Of a stretch of 64,000 nt of DNA, positions 18,644 through 27,603 are shown one piece after another (the stretch's first letter is position 1; each line of letters opens with the position of its first letter). The notes under the pieces are model-generated. The model did not search any database. It saw nothing but the letters and a program-made list of their open reading frames with translations, and was not told the DNA's origin. Both the position numbers and the translations under genes were made by a program. The DNA comes from Domibacillus antri (GTDB taxonomy: Bacteria; Bacillota; Bacilli; Bacillales; Domibacillaceae): the NCBI RefSeq assembly GCF_001936625.1, contig NZ_MSDU01000006.1, positions 36,682-100,681 on the forward strand. Direction: 5' to 3'.

Positions 18644-19105
18644 TTATTCAAATAATGTTGGCAATTGGGTAACCAATGTATAACCGCCCATTGCGGCCAT
18701 AAGCACTACAACAAGCACGCCGGCGCCCGTCATCCAGATCGGGTGGCGGTAATCACCGACGATTGATTTTTTATGCGCGGCAATCAGCATGACGCCGAGC
18801 GCAATCGGCAAAATCAACCCGTTTAACGCACCCGCCAAAATAAGCATTTTCACCGGACGGCCGATACTCGCAAAAATACCCGTTAATAATAAAATAAAGC
18901 CGACAATAATATATTTATGATATTTTTCGAGAGACGGATGGAACGTGCGGATAAATGACACAGACGTATAGGCTGCGCCAATGACCGAGGTGATTGCCGC
19001 CGACCACATGACGATACCAAAGCCTGCAGCCGATATCTCCCGCAGCGAGCTGGAATACTGAAGCCTGAGGATTATCAGGGTTTAAAGCGAATTTTCTTTT
19101 TTCAT
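18644..19105 (-). pseudogene. ycsG: Decayed NRAMP-family transporter
   Basis: The first codons (MKKENSL) start at ATG 19105, overlapping the pxpA stop as ATGA, then hit a stop. The next recognisable part, LNPDNPQASVFQLAAGDI, belongs far downstream in a full-length NRAMP protein. It is frameshifted again before VMWSAAITSVIGAAYTSVSF and the rest of the C-terminus down to 18644. So roughly the first two thirds of the transporter are deleted, with at least two frame breaks. B. subtilis YcsG occupies the same operon, where it is assumed to be a transporter. Confidence 0.85.
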
Positions 19106-19872
19106 CCTCTTTTCCCCTTTTCAATCGATTTAATTTGAATCCCTTCTTCCTGCAGCTTTGTCCGGATGAATTGGGCAAATGACAGCGCATGCGCACCGTC
19201 ACCATGAATACAGACGGTTTCCGCGTTTATTTGTTTATCCGAACCGTCCGTTGTGCGCACTTTCCTCTCTTTGACCATTCGAACAACCTGCGAAGCCGCT
19301 TCCTCCGTATTTGTAATTAACGCATTTGGCAGACGGCGTGATGTTAATAGACCGTCCGGCGCATACGTCCTGTCCGCAAACACTTCATTTGCAGTAATCA
19401 GTCCCGCTTCTTTGCCTGCTTGAATCAGTTCACTGCCAGCAAGACCGTATAAAATAAGTTCCGGGTCCGCATCCGCGACAGCAGAAGCAATCGCACGTGA
19501 TAAATCTGCACGTGCTGACGCCATATTATAAAGAGCACCGTGCGGCTTTACATGATGCAGAACCGTTCCTTCTGCTTTTGCAAAAGCGGACAAAGCGCCA
19601 ATTTGATACAATACCATCGCATATACTTCTTCCGGTGAAAGCGCCATATCACGCCGGCCAAAGCCCGATAAATCCGGAAATCCCGGATGGGCGCCAATGG
19701 CGACACCGTGTTTGGCGGCGAGATGAACCGTCCGCTTCATGACATCCGCATCGCCCGCATGAAAGCCGCACGCAATATTGGCCGACGTAATATAAGGCAT
19801 CATCTCTTCATCACGTCCGATCGTGTAAGCGCCAAAGCTTTCCCCCATATCGCAATTCAAATCAATTTTCAT
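19102..19872 (-). CDS. pxpA: 5-oxoprolinase subunit A (LamB/YcsF family)
   Basis: The 256-aa subunit works with PxpB and PxpC to hydrolyse 5-oxoproline (pyroglutamate) to glutamate with ATP, clearing a damage product of glutamine. The family signature [11 protein letters not shown] is at the N-terminus, followed by [11 protein letters not shown] and [11 protein letters not shown] 19872 follows GAGGAGG. It lies in the order pxpB-pxpC-kipR-pxpA, with the decayed ycsG translationally coupled downstream. Confidence 0.95.
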   Translation of the reverse strand: MKIDLNCDMGESFGAYTIGRDEEMMPYITSANIACGFHAGDADVMKRTVHLAAKHGVAIGAHPGFPDLSGFGRRDMALSPEEVYAMVLYQIGALSAFAKAEGTVLHHVKPHGALYNMASARADLSRAIASAVADADPELILYGLAGSELIQAGKEAGLITANEVFADRTYAPDGLLTSRRLPNALITNTEEAASQVVRMVKERKVRTTDGSDKQINAETVCIHGDGAHALSFAQFIRTKLQEEGIQIKSIEKGKRG

Positions 19873-19899
19873 CTATTCAACCTCCTCTTCTTTATGAAC

Positions 19900-20652
19900 T
19901 TACCTTTTTTCTGCGCCCAGCTCTGTCGAGATATGCCGGGCTGCGTTCATCAATTTATCAATCATATTGCGCACATGCGCTTCGTCACGAAACCGGACTT
20001 CAGGACCGACAAGGCTAATGCCGGCCACCGCATCTCCTTTATGATTAAAAATAGGCGCTGCAATGGCCGAGGAATGATCCTCCAGTTCTGAATGACTAAT
20101 GGACCAGCCTGCTTCTCTCGTTTCTTTTATTAAGCGGCGCAATTCATCCTTATCTTTCGGCGTTCCTTGTGCGTATGGGACGATCTGGAAAGAATCGATC
20201 AGCCGCTCCCGTTCTTCCCGTTCGGTAAATGACAATAAAATGCGTGGACAGGCTCCCCCATAAAGCGGCGCACGGCGGCCAATTTGCGTATAGACCCTCA
20301 CACGCTCCTGCGTATCTACTTTTTCAATATAGACGGCATCATTCCCATCCCGAATGACCAAATTAACAGCTTCACCTGTCTCTTTTCGAAGCTCTTGCAT
20401 GTATGGCAGCGCAATGGAGCGAATATCCAGCCGTTCTGCCACAAGATTTCCAAGCGCCAAAAAAATTAAGCCGAGCCTGTATGTCCCGTCCTTATCCTTT
20501 TCCAAAAAACCGAGTTCCAGCAGTGATTCCGCCATCCGGTAGGCTGACGTTTTGGGCAGCTCTGTTTTTTTCATAATTTGAAGCAGTGTTAATTTGTCTT
20601 CGTCAAAAAAGAGACGGATAATTTCCATTGATTTTAATACGGTTTTATTCAT
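19900..20652 (-). CDS. kipR: IclR-family transcriptional regulator KipR
   Basis: A 250-aa repressor-type protein. An N-terminal winged helix-turn-helix (about 1-65, LLQIMKKTELPKTSAYRMAE) leads into an IclR effector domain (about 75-245). B. subtilis KipR represses the kip operon, and its position inside the pxp/kip operon indicates autoregulation. Start ATG 20652 has only a weak GGAAGTGGG site upstream, so the start is less certain. Confidence 0.92.
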   Translation of the reverse strand: MNKTVLKSMEIIRLFFDEDKLTLLQIMKKTELPKTSAYRMAESLLELGFLEKDKDGTYRLGLIFLALGNLVAERLDIRSIALPYMQELRKETGEAVNLVIRDGNDAVYIEKVDTQERVRVYTQIGRRAPLYGGACPRILLSFTEREERERLIDSFQIVPYAQGTPKDKDELRRLIKETREAGWSISHSELEDHSSAIAAPIFNHKGDAVAGISLVGPEVRFRDEAHVRNMIDKLMNAARHISTELGAEKR

Positions 20653-20756
20653 TTATTGCCCACTTCCGATTCCGACTATCATGTTGCTCCATGATATTCA
20701 CCATTTCATGCAGTTCATTCATTTTCAACATGACTTTTTCTCCCTGTATTTTGTTT

Positions 20757-21764
20757 TTATAATGACCATTCTTTTAGTGAAAGCCCCGTTTTAACAGCTT
20801 CTATATCTTCCTCCCGCTTCAAATAAAGCTGTTCGGCTTCTTCAAGTGAAATTTCGGTAAAGCGAAGTTTTGCACCGGGTTTTAACTGTGCCACAACCGG
20901 CAAATCAACCGATGCAATTTGCGCGATTCTTGGATATCCGCCTGTCGTCTGCCGGTCCGCCAGCAGGACAATCGGGTTGCCAGCCTGCGGCACTTGAATT
21001 GTCCCTTCCGCTACAGCTTCTGACAGAAGTTCAAACGACTGTTCCAGCTGCAGCTTCGGACCCGACAGCCGGTAGCCCATCCGGTCCGACTGATGTGTAA
21101 TTTGAAACGATTGATCAAAAAAAGAGGCTTTGCTTGAAGAAGAAAATCGCTCGAACTCCGCTCCTTTTATCACACGAACAATCCGCTCGCCCGCATTCAA
21201 AAGATGGCCCGCCGGAACGTACCAGTCAACGGATTGAAAGGACCGTTCCCCCAATTCCTTTTTTAAATAATGAAACAAACGGGACGCTTCCCTCGTTTTA
21301 TGTTGAATTGGCAGCACGTCTCCCGCCTGCAGGGCACGACCATCAAATCCGCCGATACCGCCCCGCAAATACGTGCTTTTGCTGTTCATTACTTCCGGTA
21401 TCTCAAAACCGCCGGCTGCTGCCACATAAGCGCGGCAGCCTGATTGACAGGCGGTAAACTGTAGAATACTTCCTTTTTTAATAAAGACCGGTCTCCATAA
21501 AGGAACAGACGCTCCTTCGATCACCGGACCTAAATTTCCGCCGGTAATCGCAATCAATGAATCTTCCTCAAACTGTAAGGATGTTCCCATCATCGTCACT
21601 TCAATCGCGGCTTCTCCTTCTTGATTGCCGACTAATAAGTTAGCCATTCTCAATGAGAAAGAATCCATCGCACCGCTGACAATGACACCATATTTTTGAT
21701 ATCCGTATCTGCCCAAATCTTGAATGCTTGCAAGCAATCCAGGACGAATGACTTTTATACTCAT
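20757..21764 (-). CDS. pxpC: 5-oxoprolinase subunit C (KipA)
   Basis: A 335-aa biotin-dependent-carboxyltransferase-like (AHS2) protein. It forms the catalytic 5-oxoprolinase with PxpB and PxpA; in B. subtilis KipA also counteracts the kinase inhibitor KipI. Family segments include PGLLASIQDLGRYGYQ at the N-terminus and the ITGGNLGP region. It overlaps pxpB by 4 bp (ATGA), indicating coupled translation. Confidence 0.95.
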   Translation of the reverse strand: MSIKVIRPGLLASIQDLGRYGYQKYGVIVSGAMDSFSLRMANLLVGNQEGEAAIEVTMMGTSLQFEEDSLIAITGGNLGPVIEGASVPLWRPVFIKKGSILQFTACQSGCRAYVAAAGGFEIPEVMNSKSTYLRGGIGGFDGRALQAGDVLPIQHKTREASRLFHYLKKELGERSFQSVDWYVPAGHLLNAGERIVRVIKGAEFERFSSSSKASFFDQSFQITHQSDRMGYRLSGPKLQLEQSFELLSEAVAEGTIQVPQAGNPIVLLADRQTTGGYPRIAQIASVDLPVVAQLKPGAKLRFTEISLEEAEQLYLKREEDIEAVKTGLSLKEWSL

Positions 21765-22507
21765 CGCGTCGTCTCCTGATAATGTTCATATTCTTCTACT
21801 GTGATCGGTACAAATTTCACCACATCACCGGAAGCAAGAAGACTCGGGGGATTATGTTTTGGATGGAAAAGTGCTGCAGGGGTACGGCCGATCAATTGCC
21901 AGCCGCCAGGCGTTGAAATCGGGTACACACCGGTTTGGTTGCCTGCGATACCGACGCTGCCGACCGGTATCGATACACGTGGAGAAGAGCGGCGCGGCGC
22001 GGCAATTTTTTCTGAAAGCCCGCCCAAATAAGGAAAGCCCGGCGCAAATCCAATCATGTATACAAGATACTCTCCGCTTGAATGAATCTCGATCACTTCC
22101 TCGACTGACAGATTGTTCTCTTCCGCCACAAACGGCAAATCAGGTCCGTATTCCCCGCCGTAGCAAACAGGTATTTCCACGATGCGCGGTTTTTCTTCCT
22201 TTTCTTCAACGAGCTGCTTCATGATTTCTTCCATCATAAAACGCACAAGTTGAAAAGGAGATGAATTGTTTTCTGTATCATATGTGCGCTTTACAATGAG
22301 CGGATTGTAAAAAACCGTCACACTGGCAAATGCGGGTACACATTCTATAAACCCGGTGAAAGAATGCTTTTCACTCAATATGGTTAATGCTCTCACTTTT
22401 TTATGTACAGCCGTATTAATCTCCGTGCCCAATTGAATCACGAGCGCGGAGTCTCCGAGCGGTTTCATTTCAATCTTTTCTTTGTCCAATCCTATCCGTT
22501 GATTCAT
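21761..22507 (-). CDS. pxpB: 5-oxoprolinase subunit B (KipI)
   Basis: A 248-aa AHS1/allophanate hydrolase subunit 1 family protein, the partner of PxpC. In B. subtilis the same protein, KipI, inhibits sporulation kinase KinA. The C-terminal cyclophilin-like region is conserved (GFAPGFPYLGGL, PRVSIPVGSVGIAG, TPGGWQLIGRT). ATG 22507 follows AGGTGG. It is the first gene of the operon; I see no clear promoter or operator in the 100 bp before it. Confidence 0.94.
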   Translation of the reverse strand: MNQRIGLDKEKIEMKPLGDSALVIQLGTEINTAVHKKVRALTILSEKHSFTGFIECVPAFASVTVFYNPLIVKRTYDTENNSSPFQLVRFMMEEIMKQLVEEKEEKPRIVEIPVCYGGEYGPDLPFVAEENNLSVEEVIEIHSSGEYLVYMIGFAPGFPYLGGLSEKIAAPRRSSPRVSIPVGSVGIAGNQTGVYPISTPGGWQLIGRTPAALFHPKHNPPSLLASGDVVKFVPITVEEYEHYQETTR

Positions 22508-22614
22508 TCTTTCTCACCACCTAAAGTTCCGAATTTCGAAACCGTTATTCTTCATATCGGAATATAGAGTTATTGTAATTATCTGAAAAATAAAATGCAA
22601 GAAAAATTTCAATG

Positions 22615-22668
22615 GAAACAAAAAGAGCTGCCCTAAGTTGTTCACTTAATAGGCAGCCTTTTATACAT
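22615..22668 (-). terminator. Hairpin after the MFS pseudogene
   Basis: Arms GCTGCC-TAAGT and ACTTA-AGGCAGC form a stem with a small bulge; CTCTTTTTG follows on the minus strand and CCTTTTAT on the plus. Confidence 0.65.
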
Positions 22669-22706
22669 TATGAATATGGTTAACTTTACAGCGCTTGACG
22701 CTTCGT

Positions 22707-23040
22707 TTATATACCTTTCTTTGTATTTACCACTTTCCCATAACGGTAATAAACAAATATTGCCGATACACACCCGATCACGGCAAGAAAAGCATCAAAT
22801 ATAAAGATAATGGCTATATTTCCACTTTCTTACAACAACCCAGTGACAAGCGGCATCACAATGGACGCAAGACCCGCAGCCGTTGCCGATTGCGGAAATA
22901 ATATAACTGATCCCCGCTTTATCTGTCTCCCACTGCTCTGAGAGAGCCGCCATATTCGATGACAGCATAATATTCACCATACCGAGTAAAAAATAGTTCA
23001 CATAAAGACCGGAAGCTGATTTTATGTATGGATTTCGAAT
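22707..23040 (-). pseudogene. Decayed MFS transporter
   Basis: An AAAGGAGG site (about 23049-23055) is followed at normal spacing by ATT (23040) where ATG would be expected. The reading IRNPYIKSASGLYVNYFLLG...LSSNMAALSEQWETDKAG is the typical first segment of a major facilitator transporter. It then jumps, out of frame, to a C-terminal piece with SIVMPLVTGLL, a stop, and NIAIIFIFDAFLAVIGCVSA. Most of the roughly 400-aa protein is deleted. Confidence 0.75.
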
Positions 23041-23082
23041 AACAATGACCTCCTTTTTTCAAATATTTTTCCATTATAACAA

Positions 23083-23113
23083 AAAAGTCCTGCCCATTGT
23101 AAATGGACAGGTT
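23083..23113 (-). terminator. Intrinsic terminator after the YciI gene
   Basis: On the minus strand CCTGTCCATT/AATGGGCAGG with a 3-4 base loop is followed by six T. Confidence 0.75.
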
Positions 23114-23217
23114 CGTTTTCTGCAAATAAATTCACACCTGGTGTATGCCGGTTAAGTTCTTCAAGCAAACGCTCTTTTTCTTTTAAATTCCCACACTTAG
23201 AGGACAGCTCCACTTTA

Positions 23218-23475
23218 TTAATTCTTTTTCCACTCTTTCAGTTCAAGACGACGCACGCTGTGAGTGACAATTGGATCGTTTTCCGCAAGTTCAAGCGCTT
23301 CTTCATAAGAGTCAGCGATATATATGACAAGTCCGCCTGAATCATCGCCAAACGGTCCTCTCGCAAATACTTTCCCCTTCTCTTCAAGCTTCTCCAAATA
23401 CTCCACGTGCAGTGGACGTACTTCATTGTTTTTCTCAAGATCAATCATATGTAACAGTGCTGCGTAATAAGCCAT
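23218..23475 (-). CDS. YciI-like family protein
   Basis: The 85-aa protein is a single YCII domain (ferredoxin-like fold). Visible family features are the HVEYLEKLEEKGKVFARGPFGDDSGGLVIY stretch, given here only by its conserved His, Gly-Pro and Asp-Asp positions around residues 23-52, and NDPIV near residue 66. The His and Asp are the residues proposed as catalytic in the family; the substrate is unknown. ATG 23475 follows GGGAGG. It is monocistronic, ending at the terminator near 23090. Confidence 0.88.
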   Translation of the reverse strand: MAYYAALLHMIDLEKNNEVRPLHVEYLEKLEEKGKVFARGPFGDDSGGLVIYIADSYEEALELAENDPIVTHSVRRLELKEWKKN

Positions 23476-23702
23476 CCTTCTTCCTCCCTTTCCTATCTGA
23501 ATACTCTGTCAGTATAACAGAAAAATGGACAATCAAGCTAACAGGTTCGTTATCAATCTCTTGAACGAATGCACCCATTAGTTTAAAAATCGGATATGAT
23601 ATTTATTTTTCATTTAATTGTTATTTTAGACATACTTGCGGCCACATGATTCGTTGAATAACATCATTTTAACTCCCTCTACATTAACACAAAACTCCAT
23701 TC

Positions 23703-23819
23703 TCAATTGCTTAAAATGGAAATAAAAATCCGCCTTTGCTTCGAGAACTTTTTTTTAAGGGCATACTCAGGTTGAACAGTATGACGAACCGGATGAAATG
23801 GTGAAAATAATGTACTCAT
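23703..23819 (-). CDS. Possible 38-aa peptide, divergent from the LysR gene
   Basis: ATG 23819 is preceded by GAAAGGGG with a long 11-base spacer. The frame begins MSTLFSPFHPVRHTV and ends with a basic tail (KKKFSKQRRIF). It has no recognisable domain and may be the broken start of a former gene. The remaining 23476-23895 gap shows no other gene. Confidence 0.3.
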   Translation of the reverse strand: MSTLFSPFHPVRHTVQPEYALKKKFSKQRRIFISILSN

Positions 23820-23895
23820 TCTGACAGACCCCTTTCTTTTTTCAACCAAAGTCACTTTGCAGATAGTATAATGAACTCAAAAAAGGTGTACATGA

Positions 23896-24792
23896 ATGGA
23901 CATAAAACATTTGCAGTATTTTATTGAAGTGACGAACTTCAATAGTTTTTCCAGAGCAGCGGACCACTTGTTTATTACCCAGCCGACCATCAGTAAAATG
24001 ATCAAAAATTTAGAGTCGGAGCTCGGTGTTGAGCTATTTGACCGTTCCCGTAAAAAGCTGGTTTTGACGGACGCCGGACGCATTTTGCTTGAGCAGGCAA
24101 AGCTGGTCGATCAGGCGTTTCATAACTTGGAAACAGAACTCGACAATTTGCTTGAATTAAAAACAGGGCACATCCGGATCGGTCTCCCGCCTATTTTTGA
24201 TGCGCATTTCTTCTTAAAAATTATTGGGTTATTTCATGAAAAATATCCGGGCATCACCTTTCAGCTTGTAGAAGACGGCTCAAAGAAAATTGAAGAAGCA
24301 GTGGAGCAGAATGAGCTTGATGTAGGCGTTATTGTGCTCCCGACTCAAAATGAATTGTTCGACCATTTCTCGTTTATGGAAGAAGATTTAATGCTTATTC
24401 TTCCAAGATCTCACCCGCTTTCGGATCGAGAGGAAATTCATCTTCAAGAGCTGGCCGCCGAATCGTTTATTTTATTTAATAAAGATTTTGCCTTAAATGA
24501 CCGGATTATTTCTTCATGCAACAAAGCGGGCTTTCAACCGCATGTCATTTCTGAAAGCTCGCAGTGGTCATTTATTGAGGAAATGGTGGCTTCCAAACTC
24601 GGCATCTCGCTCTTACCTGAAAGCATCTGCCGTCACCTGAATGATCACGTCTGTGCCGTTAAAGTCAGCAATCCTTCCGTGAATTGGAATCTGGCGATTA
24701 TATGGCGCAAAAATCAATACCTTTCTTATGCGGCCAAAGAATGGCTTCATTTTACAAAAAAACAGTTTACAATTCCAGACGATTCGCTTTAA
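23896..24792 (+). CDS. cidR: LysR-type regulator, CidR-like
   Basis: A 298-aa regulator with an N-terminal winged HTH (about 1-60, SFSRAADHLFITQPTISKMIK) and a periplasmic-binding-like effector domain (about 90-290). It closely resembles B. subtilis CidR (YwbI), which controls the CidA/CidB holin-like genes, but no cid genes are next to it, so its target here is unknown. ATG 23896 follows AAAAGGTG. It has its own terminator. Confidence 0.85.
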   Translation: MDIKHLQYFIEVTNFNSFSRAADHLFITQPTISKMIKNLESELGVELFDRSRKKLVLTDAGRILLEQAKLVDQAFHNLETELDNLLELKTGHIRIGLPPIFDAHFFLKIIGLFHEKYPGITFQLVEDGSKKIEEAVEQNELDVGVIVLPTQNELFDHFSFMEEDLMLILPRSHPLSDREEIHLQELAAESFILFNKDFALNDRIISSCNKAGFQPHVISESSQWSFIEEMVASKLGISLLPESICRHLNDHVCAVKVSNPSVNWNLAIIWRKNQYLSYAAKEWLHFTKKQFTIPDDSL

Positions 24793-24809
24793 ATGGCATC
24801 GTCTTTTTA
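24777..24809 (+). terminator. Intrinsic terminator of the LysR gene
   Basis: Arms AGACGAT and ATCGTCT flank a 14-base loop and are followed by TTTTT; the stem spans the stop codon. Confidence 0.7.
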
Positions 24810-24943
24810 TATGCGTATTATTCATATTTGGAAGCATTTACATAGATGAAAGCTATGCATTGAATGAAAAAGAACCATTTTACTTCCTTTTCAATCGGGC
24901 GTACACTAACAGCGTGATTCCAATATGGAAGGAAGTAAAAGCA

Positions 24944-25474
24944 ATGAATGCTGCAAGAACGGCCATTAAAACGAGAGAAAGCCGCATTGTGCATACGGAT
25001 CAAGTATTGTCATGCGATTTAAATAATTATCAAACCTTATTCGGCGGCGTGCTGATGAAAAAAATCGACAGTGTCGCCAGCCTTTCCGCACGTCGTCATG
25101 CCCGTGTGAAAGAATGCGTCACCGCTTCAACGGATTCGATCGATTTTCTTGATGCCATCCGGGAAAGTGATTCCCTTTGTCTTGAATCATTTGTGACGTA
25201 CACAGGCCGCACATCAATGGAAATTTTCTGCAAAGTAATCGCCGAAGATATCATTACCGGCAAACGCCGCATCGCCGCAACGGCATTTTTGACATTTGTC
25301 GCACTTGATGAAAACAAAAAGCCCGTTGAAGTGCCTGGTGTCATTCCGGAAACAGAAGAAGAACAGTTTCTATACGACACGGCAAAGGACCGTGCGGAAA
25401 TGCGGAAATTAAGAAGAGCCAAAAGTAAGGAACTTGCTGAATATCTTACATTGAAAAAACCGTGGGATCGATAA
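24944..25474 (+). CDS. ykhA: Acyl-CoA thioesterase, hotdog fold
   Basis: A 176-aa thioesterase of the YkhA/BFIT type that hydrolyses acyl-CoA. Single-hotdog features are visible: the NNYQTLFGGVLMKKID segment (catalytic Asn/Gly region), a later DSLCLESFVTYTGRTSMEI strand pair given by its Ser/Tyr/Thr positions, and a charged C-terminal helix. ATG 24944 follows GGAAGGAAG; the open frame extends upstream to 24728 but that part overlaps cidR. The next gene starts 15 bp downstream, so the two form an operon. Confidence 0.88.
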   Translation: MNAARTAIKTRESRIVHTDQVLSCDLNNYQTLFGGVLMKKIDSVASLSARRHARVKECVTASTDSIDFLDAIRESDSLCLESFVTYTGRTSMEIFCKVIAEDIITGKRRIAATAFLTFVALDENKKPVEVPGVIPETEEEQFLYDTAKDRAEMRKLRRAKSKELAEYLTLKKPWDR

Positions 25475-25489
25475 AAGGAGGAAAAGAGT

Positions 25490-25864
25490 ATGATAGCCTC
25501 ATTATGCAGTCTTGATGAGTTGCAAAAAGCAAAACGGGCACTGGACCAGCTAGAACATTCCTATCCATCCCTTTTTGAAAAAATGGTACATGTGATCAAC
25601 TTAACCCGTGCTCTGCAAGTAAAATATCAGTATATGGGCTGCTTAATCATGGATGAAGACCCATCTGACTGCCTGCCGAATTTGCCGCATGGTTCAGTCC
25701 TTCATTTATATAAGAAAGAAGTACAGACATTGAAAAACGATATGGATGTAATTGCGCTGAAGCAAACATTCGCTTCCTTCAAAGAAGCTGGTTACGCCAA
25801 AATCAGCCTGCTGGCAATCGGCAGAACGCCAGAATCATTGATCGGCCCTTCCAGTGTAAAATAA
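25490..25864 (+). CDS. Hypothetical protein downstream of ykhA
   Basis: A 124-aa soluble protein, largely helical by composition, with two Cys and a C-terminal GYAKISLLAIGR segment. I do not recognise a family. ATG 25490 follows AAAGGAGG, so it is certainly translated. Position right behind the thioesterase and before a strong terminator suggests a shared role with acyl-CoA metabolism, which is inference only. Confidence 0.75.
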   Translation: MIASLCSLDELQKAKRALDQLEHSYPSLFEKMVHVINLTRALQVKYQYMGCLIMDEDPSDCLPNLPHGSVLHLYKKEVQTLKNDMDVIALKQTFASFKEAGYAKISLLAIGRTPESLIGPSSVK

Positions 25865-25867
25865 TAG

Positions 25868-25902
25868 AAAAAAGCTAAACCGCGTCCGGTTTAGCTTTTT
25901 TT
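25868..25902 (+). terminator. Intrinsic terminator of the ykhA operon
   Basis: Stem AAAGCTAAACC/GGTTTAGCTTT with a 6-base loop is followed by a T-run, 4 bp after the stop. Confidence 0.88.
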
Positions 25903-26095
25903 ACGGTTAATTTATTCCAGTATATATTGTTTTTTCACTGTCAATACAGCATATATTATTCCGATTCAACAGCACATACAAGGAATAATATGGTAAATAA
26001 CTGATAATTCTGCAAACAGTACTAATTACTCATATTTTATTTATTTCTTTCATATTACAATAGCAGTAATACGACAAATTTTTTGGAGGTTCTGT

Positions 26096-27508
26096 ATGAA
26101 AAAGAAGAGAAAAAAAGTAAGTGCTGCCGCTTTATCATCTTTACTGGCATTCAGCCTGGTAACACCTGTTTTAGCAAATGATCTGGATGATCGAGAGGCC
26201 CAAACAGTGACATTTAACGACACTACCTATATGGAATGGGTTGCTGAAAGTATTGGCCGTATGAAAATAAAAGGGGTTTTTCAAGGATATGAGAACGGAC
26301 AGTTTAAACCGAATGAGCCAGTATCGCGCATGCAGTCCATCATTACGGCAGTCCGCTTATTAGGGCTTGAAGAAGAAGCGAAAAACGCATCGCTCAATGT
26401 TAAACTGCCATTTAAAGATGCAGATCAGTTTAACAGCCGGATGAAAGGATATATCATTGTAGCGCTTGATCAAGGGTTAATTGACTCGTCCGCGCAAAAT
26501 TTGTCGCCTAATAAGCCAGCAGAGCGTGTATGGATTTCCAGCTTACTGGTACGGACGCTCGGTCTGCAAAATGAGGCTGCTCTTGCCAATACGGAAACGC
26601 TTGATTTTAAAGATGCGAAACAAATCCCTGCGTCACTCATCGGTGATGTGTATGTGGCCAGTAAATACGATATATTCTCTGGTAACGGAGCCGGTTTATT
26701 TTCGCCAAATACACCTATTACACGCGCGCAAATGGCAGCAGTATTAGACCGTACTTACGGCCAGCTTCTTGAAGAAAAAGGAGCAGCTACTGTTAAAGGA
26801 ATCGTAACGGATGTTTCCACAAGTGACGGAACCATTACGGTGAAAACATTTAACGGCGAATCGGTAACATTCAGCGTCCCTGATAATGTTCTTGTACAAT
26901 ACCACAATCGTTTTATGGCGCCGGATCAAGTGTTAGCTGGTGACAACATAGAGCTTCAGGTTGAAAATAACGTCGTCGTGGAAGCGGCTATTTTTCCAGA
27001 ATCTGTTCAAACAGAAGCCACTAATGGGATACAAAAAATTGAAATTGAGCTGGAACTGAAAGATGGCTCAGAGATTGAGATCGAATTCGAAAGTAAACGC
27101 GGGAATGTAAAAGCTGAAGTGAAAACGGACGGCGAAAAGTATAAAGGCGATGAAGCCATCACTCAAATTGAACAGTATTTAGCAGAATGGAATTTAACAC
27201 CGGATATGACAGAGGAAGAAATCAAAACGATTATTTTATCTTCATTTGCCGATGCAGAACTGGATGAGATCAACATCGAACTCAAGTTCTCAAACGGAAC
27301 AAAGCTGGAATGGGAACAAGATGGCGATGATGACGATCATGACGATGAAGGTCGTGACGATGATGATGACGACCGCCACCATGGAGGCCGCGACGATGAT
27401 GAGAATCGTAATGATCGCACTGATGCTCCTTCCAATGACAACAACAATGGAAACCTTGAGAATCGTCCTGATGCTCCTTCCAATAACAACAGCAATCCTA
27501 TCCGATAA
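26096..27508 (+). CDS. SLH-domain cell-surface protein with acidic tail
   Basis: A 470-aa secreted protein. A signal peptide (about 1-27, ending VLA-N) is followed by three SLH motifs (about 40-90, 100-150, 165-215) that anchor proteins to the pyruvylated wall polymer. A beta-rich segment (about 230-305) follows, then a YusW-like region (about 315-400), and a tail (about 403-470) dominated by Asp, His, Arg and Asn. The tail holds a repeated unit around APSN. ATG 26096 follows TTGGAGG. It is monocistronic with a terminator. The tail could bind divalent cations; that is inference. Confidence 0.85.
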   Translation: MKKKRKKVSAAALSSLLAFSLVTPVLANDLDDREAQTVTFNDTTYMEWVAESIGRMKIKGVFQGYENGQFKPNEPVSRMQSIITAVRLLGLEEEAKNASLNVKLPFKDADQFNSRMKGYIIVALDQGLIDSSAQNLSPNKPAERVWISSLLVRTLGLQNEAALANTETLDFKDAKQIPASLIGDVYVASKYDIFSGNGAGLFSPNTPITRAQMAAVLDRTYGQLLEEKGAATVKGIVTDVSTSDGTITVKTFNGESVTFSVPDNVLVQYHNRFMAPDQVLAGDNIELQVENNVVVEAAIFPESVQTEATNGIQKIEIELELKDGSEIEIEFESKRGNVKAEVKTDGEKYKGDEAITQIEQYLAEWNLTPDMTEEEIKTIILSSFADAELDEINIELKFSNGTKLEWEQDGDDDDHDDEGRDDDDDDRHHGGRDDDENRNDRTDAPSNDNNNGNLENRPDAPSNNNSNPIR

Positions 27509-27535
27509 ATAAAGGAAATATAAGTATACACAAAT

Positions 27536-27587
27536 GAGGGCTGTCCCGCAATCCAAAAAACCGGCTTGCGGACACCCTCTATTTTCT
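27536..27587 (+). terminator. Terminator-like hairpin after the SLH gene
   Basis: A long imperfect stem (GAGGG..TCCCGCAA/TTGCGGA..CCCTC) is followed by TATTTTCTT. Confidence 0.7.
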
Positions 27588-27603
27588 TAAAATTGAATAT
27601 GGT

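Noticed and set aside
23112..23213. Minus-strand frame directly after the YciI gene (LKEKERLLEELNRHTPG)
   Set aside because: It looks protein-like but has no ribosome site and runs straight through the terminator hairpin; it could be a fragment, but I cannot support a gene.
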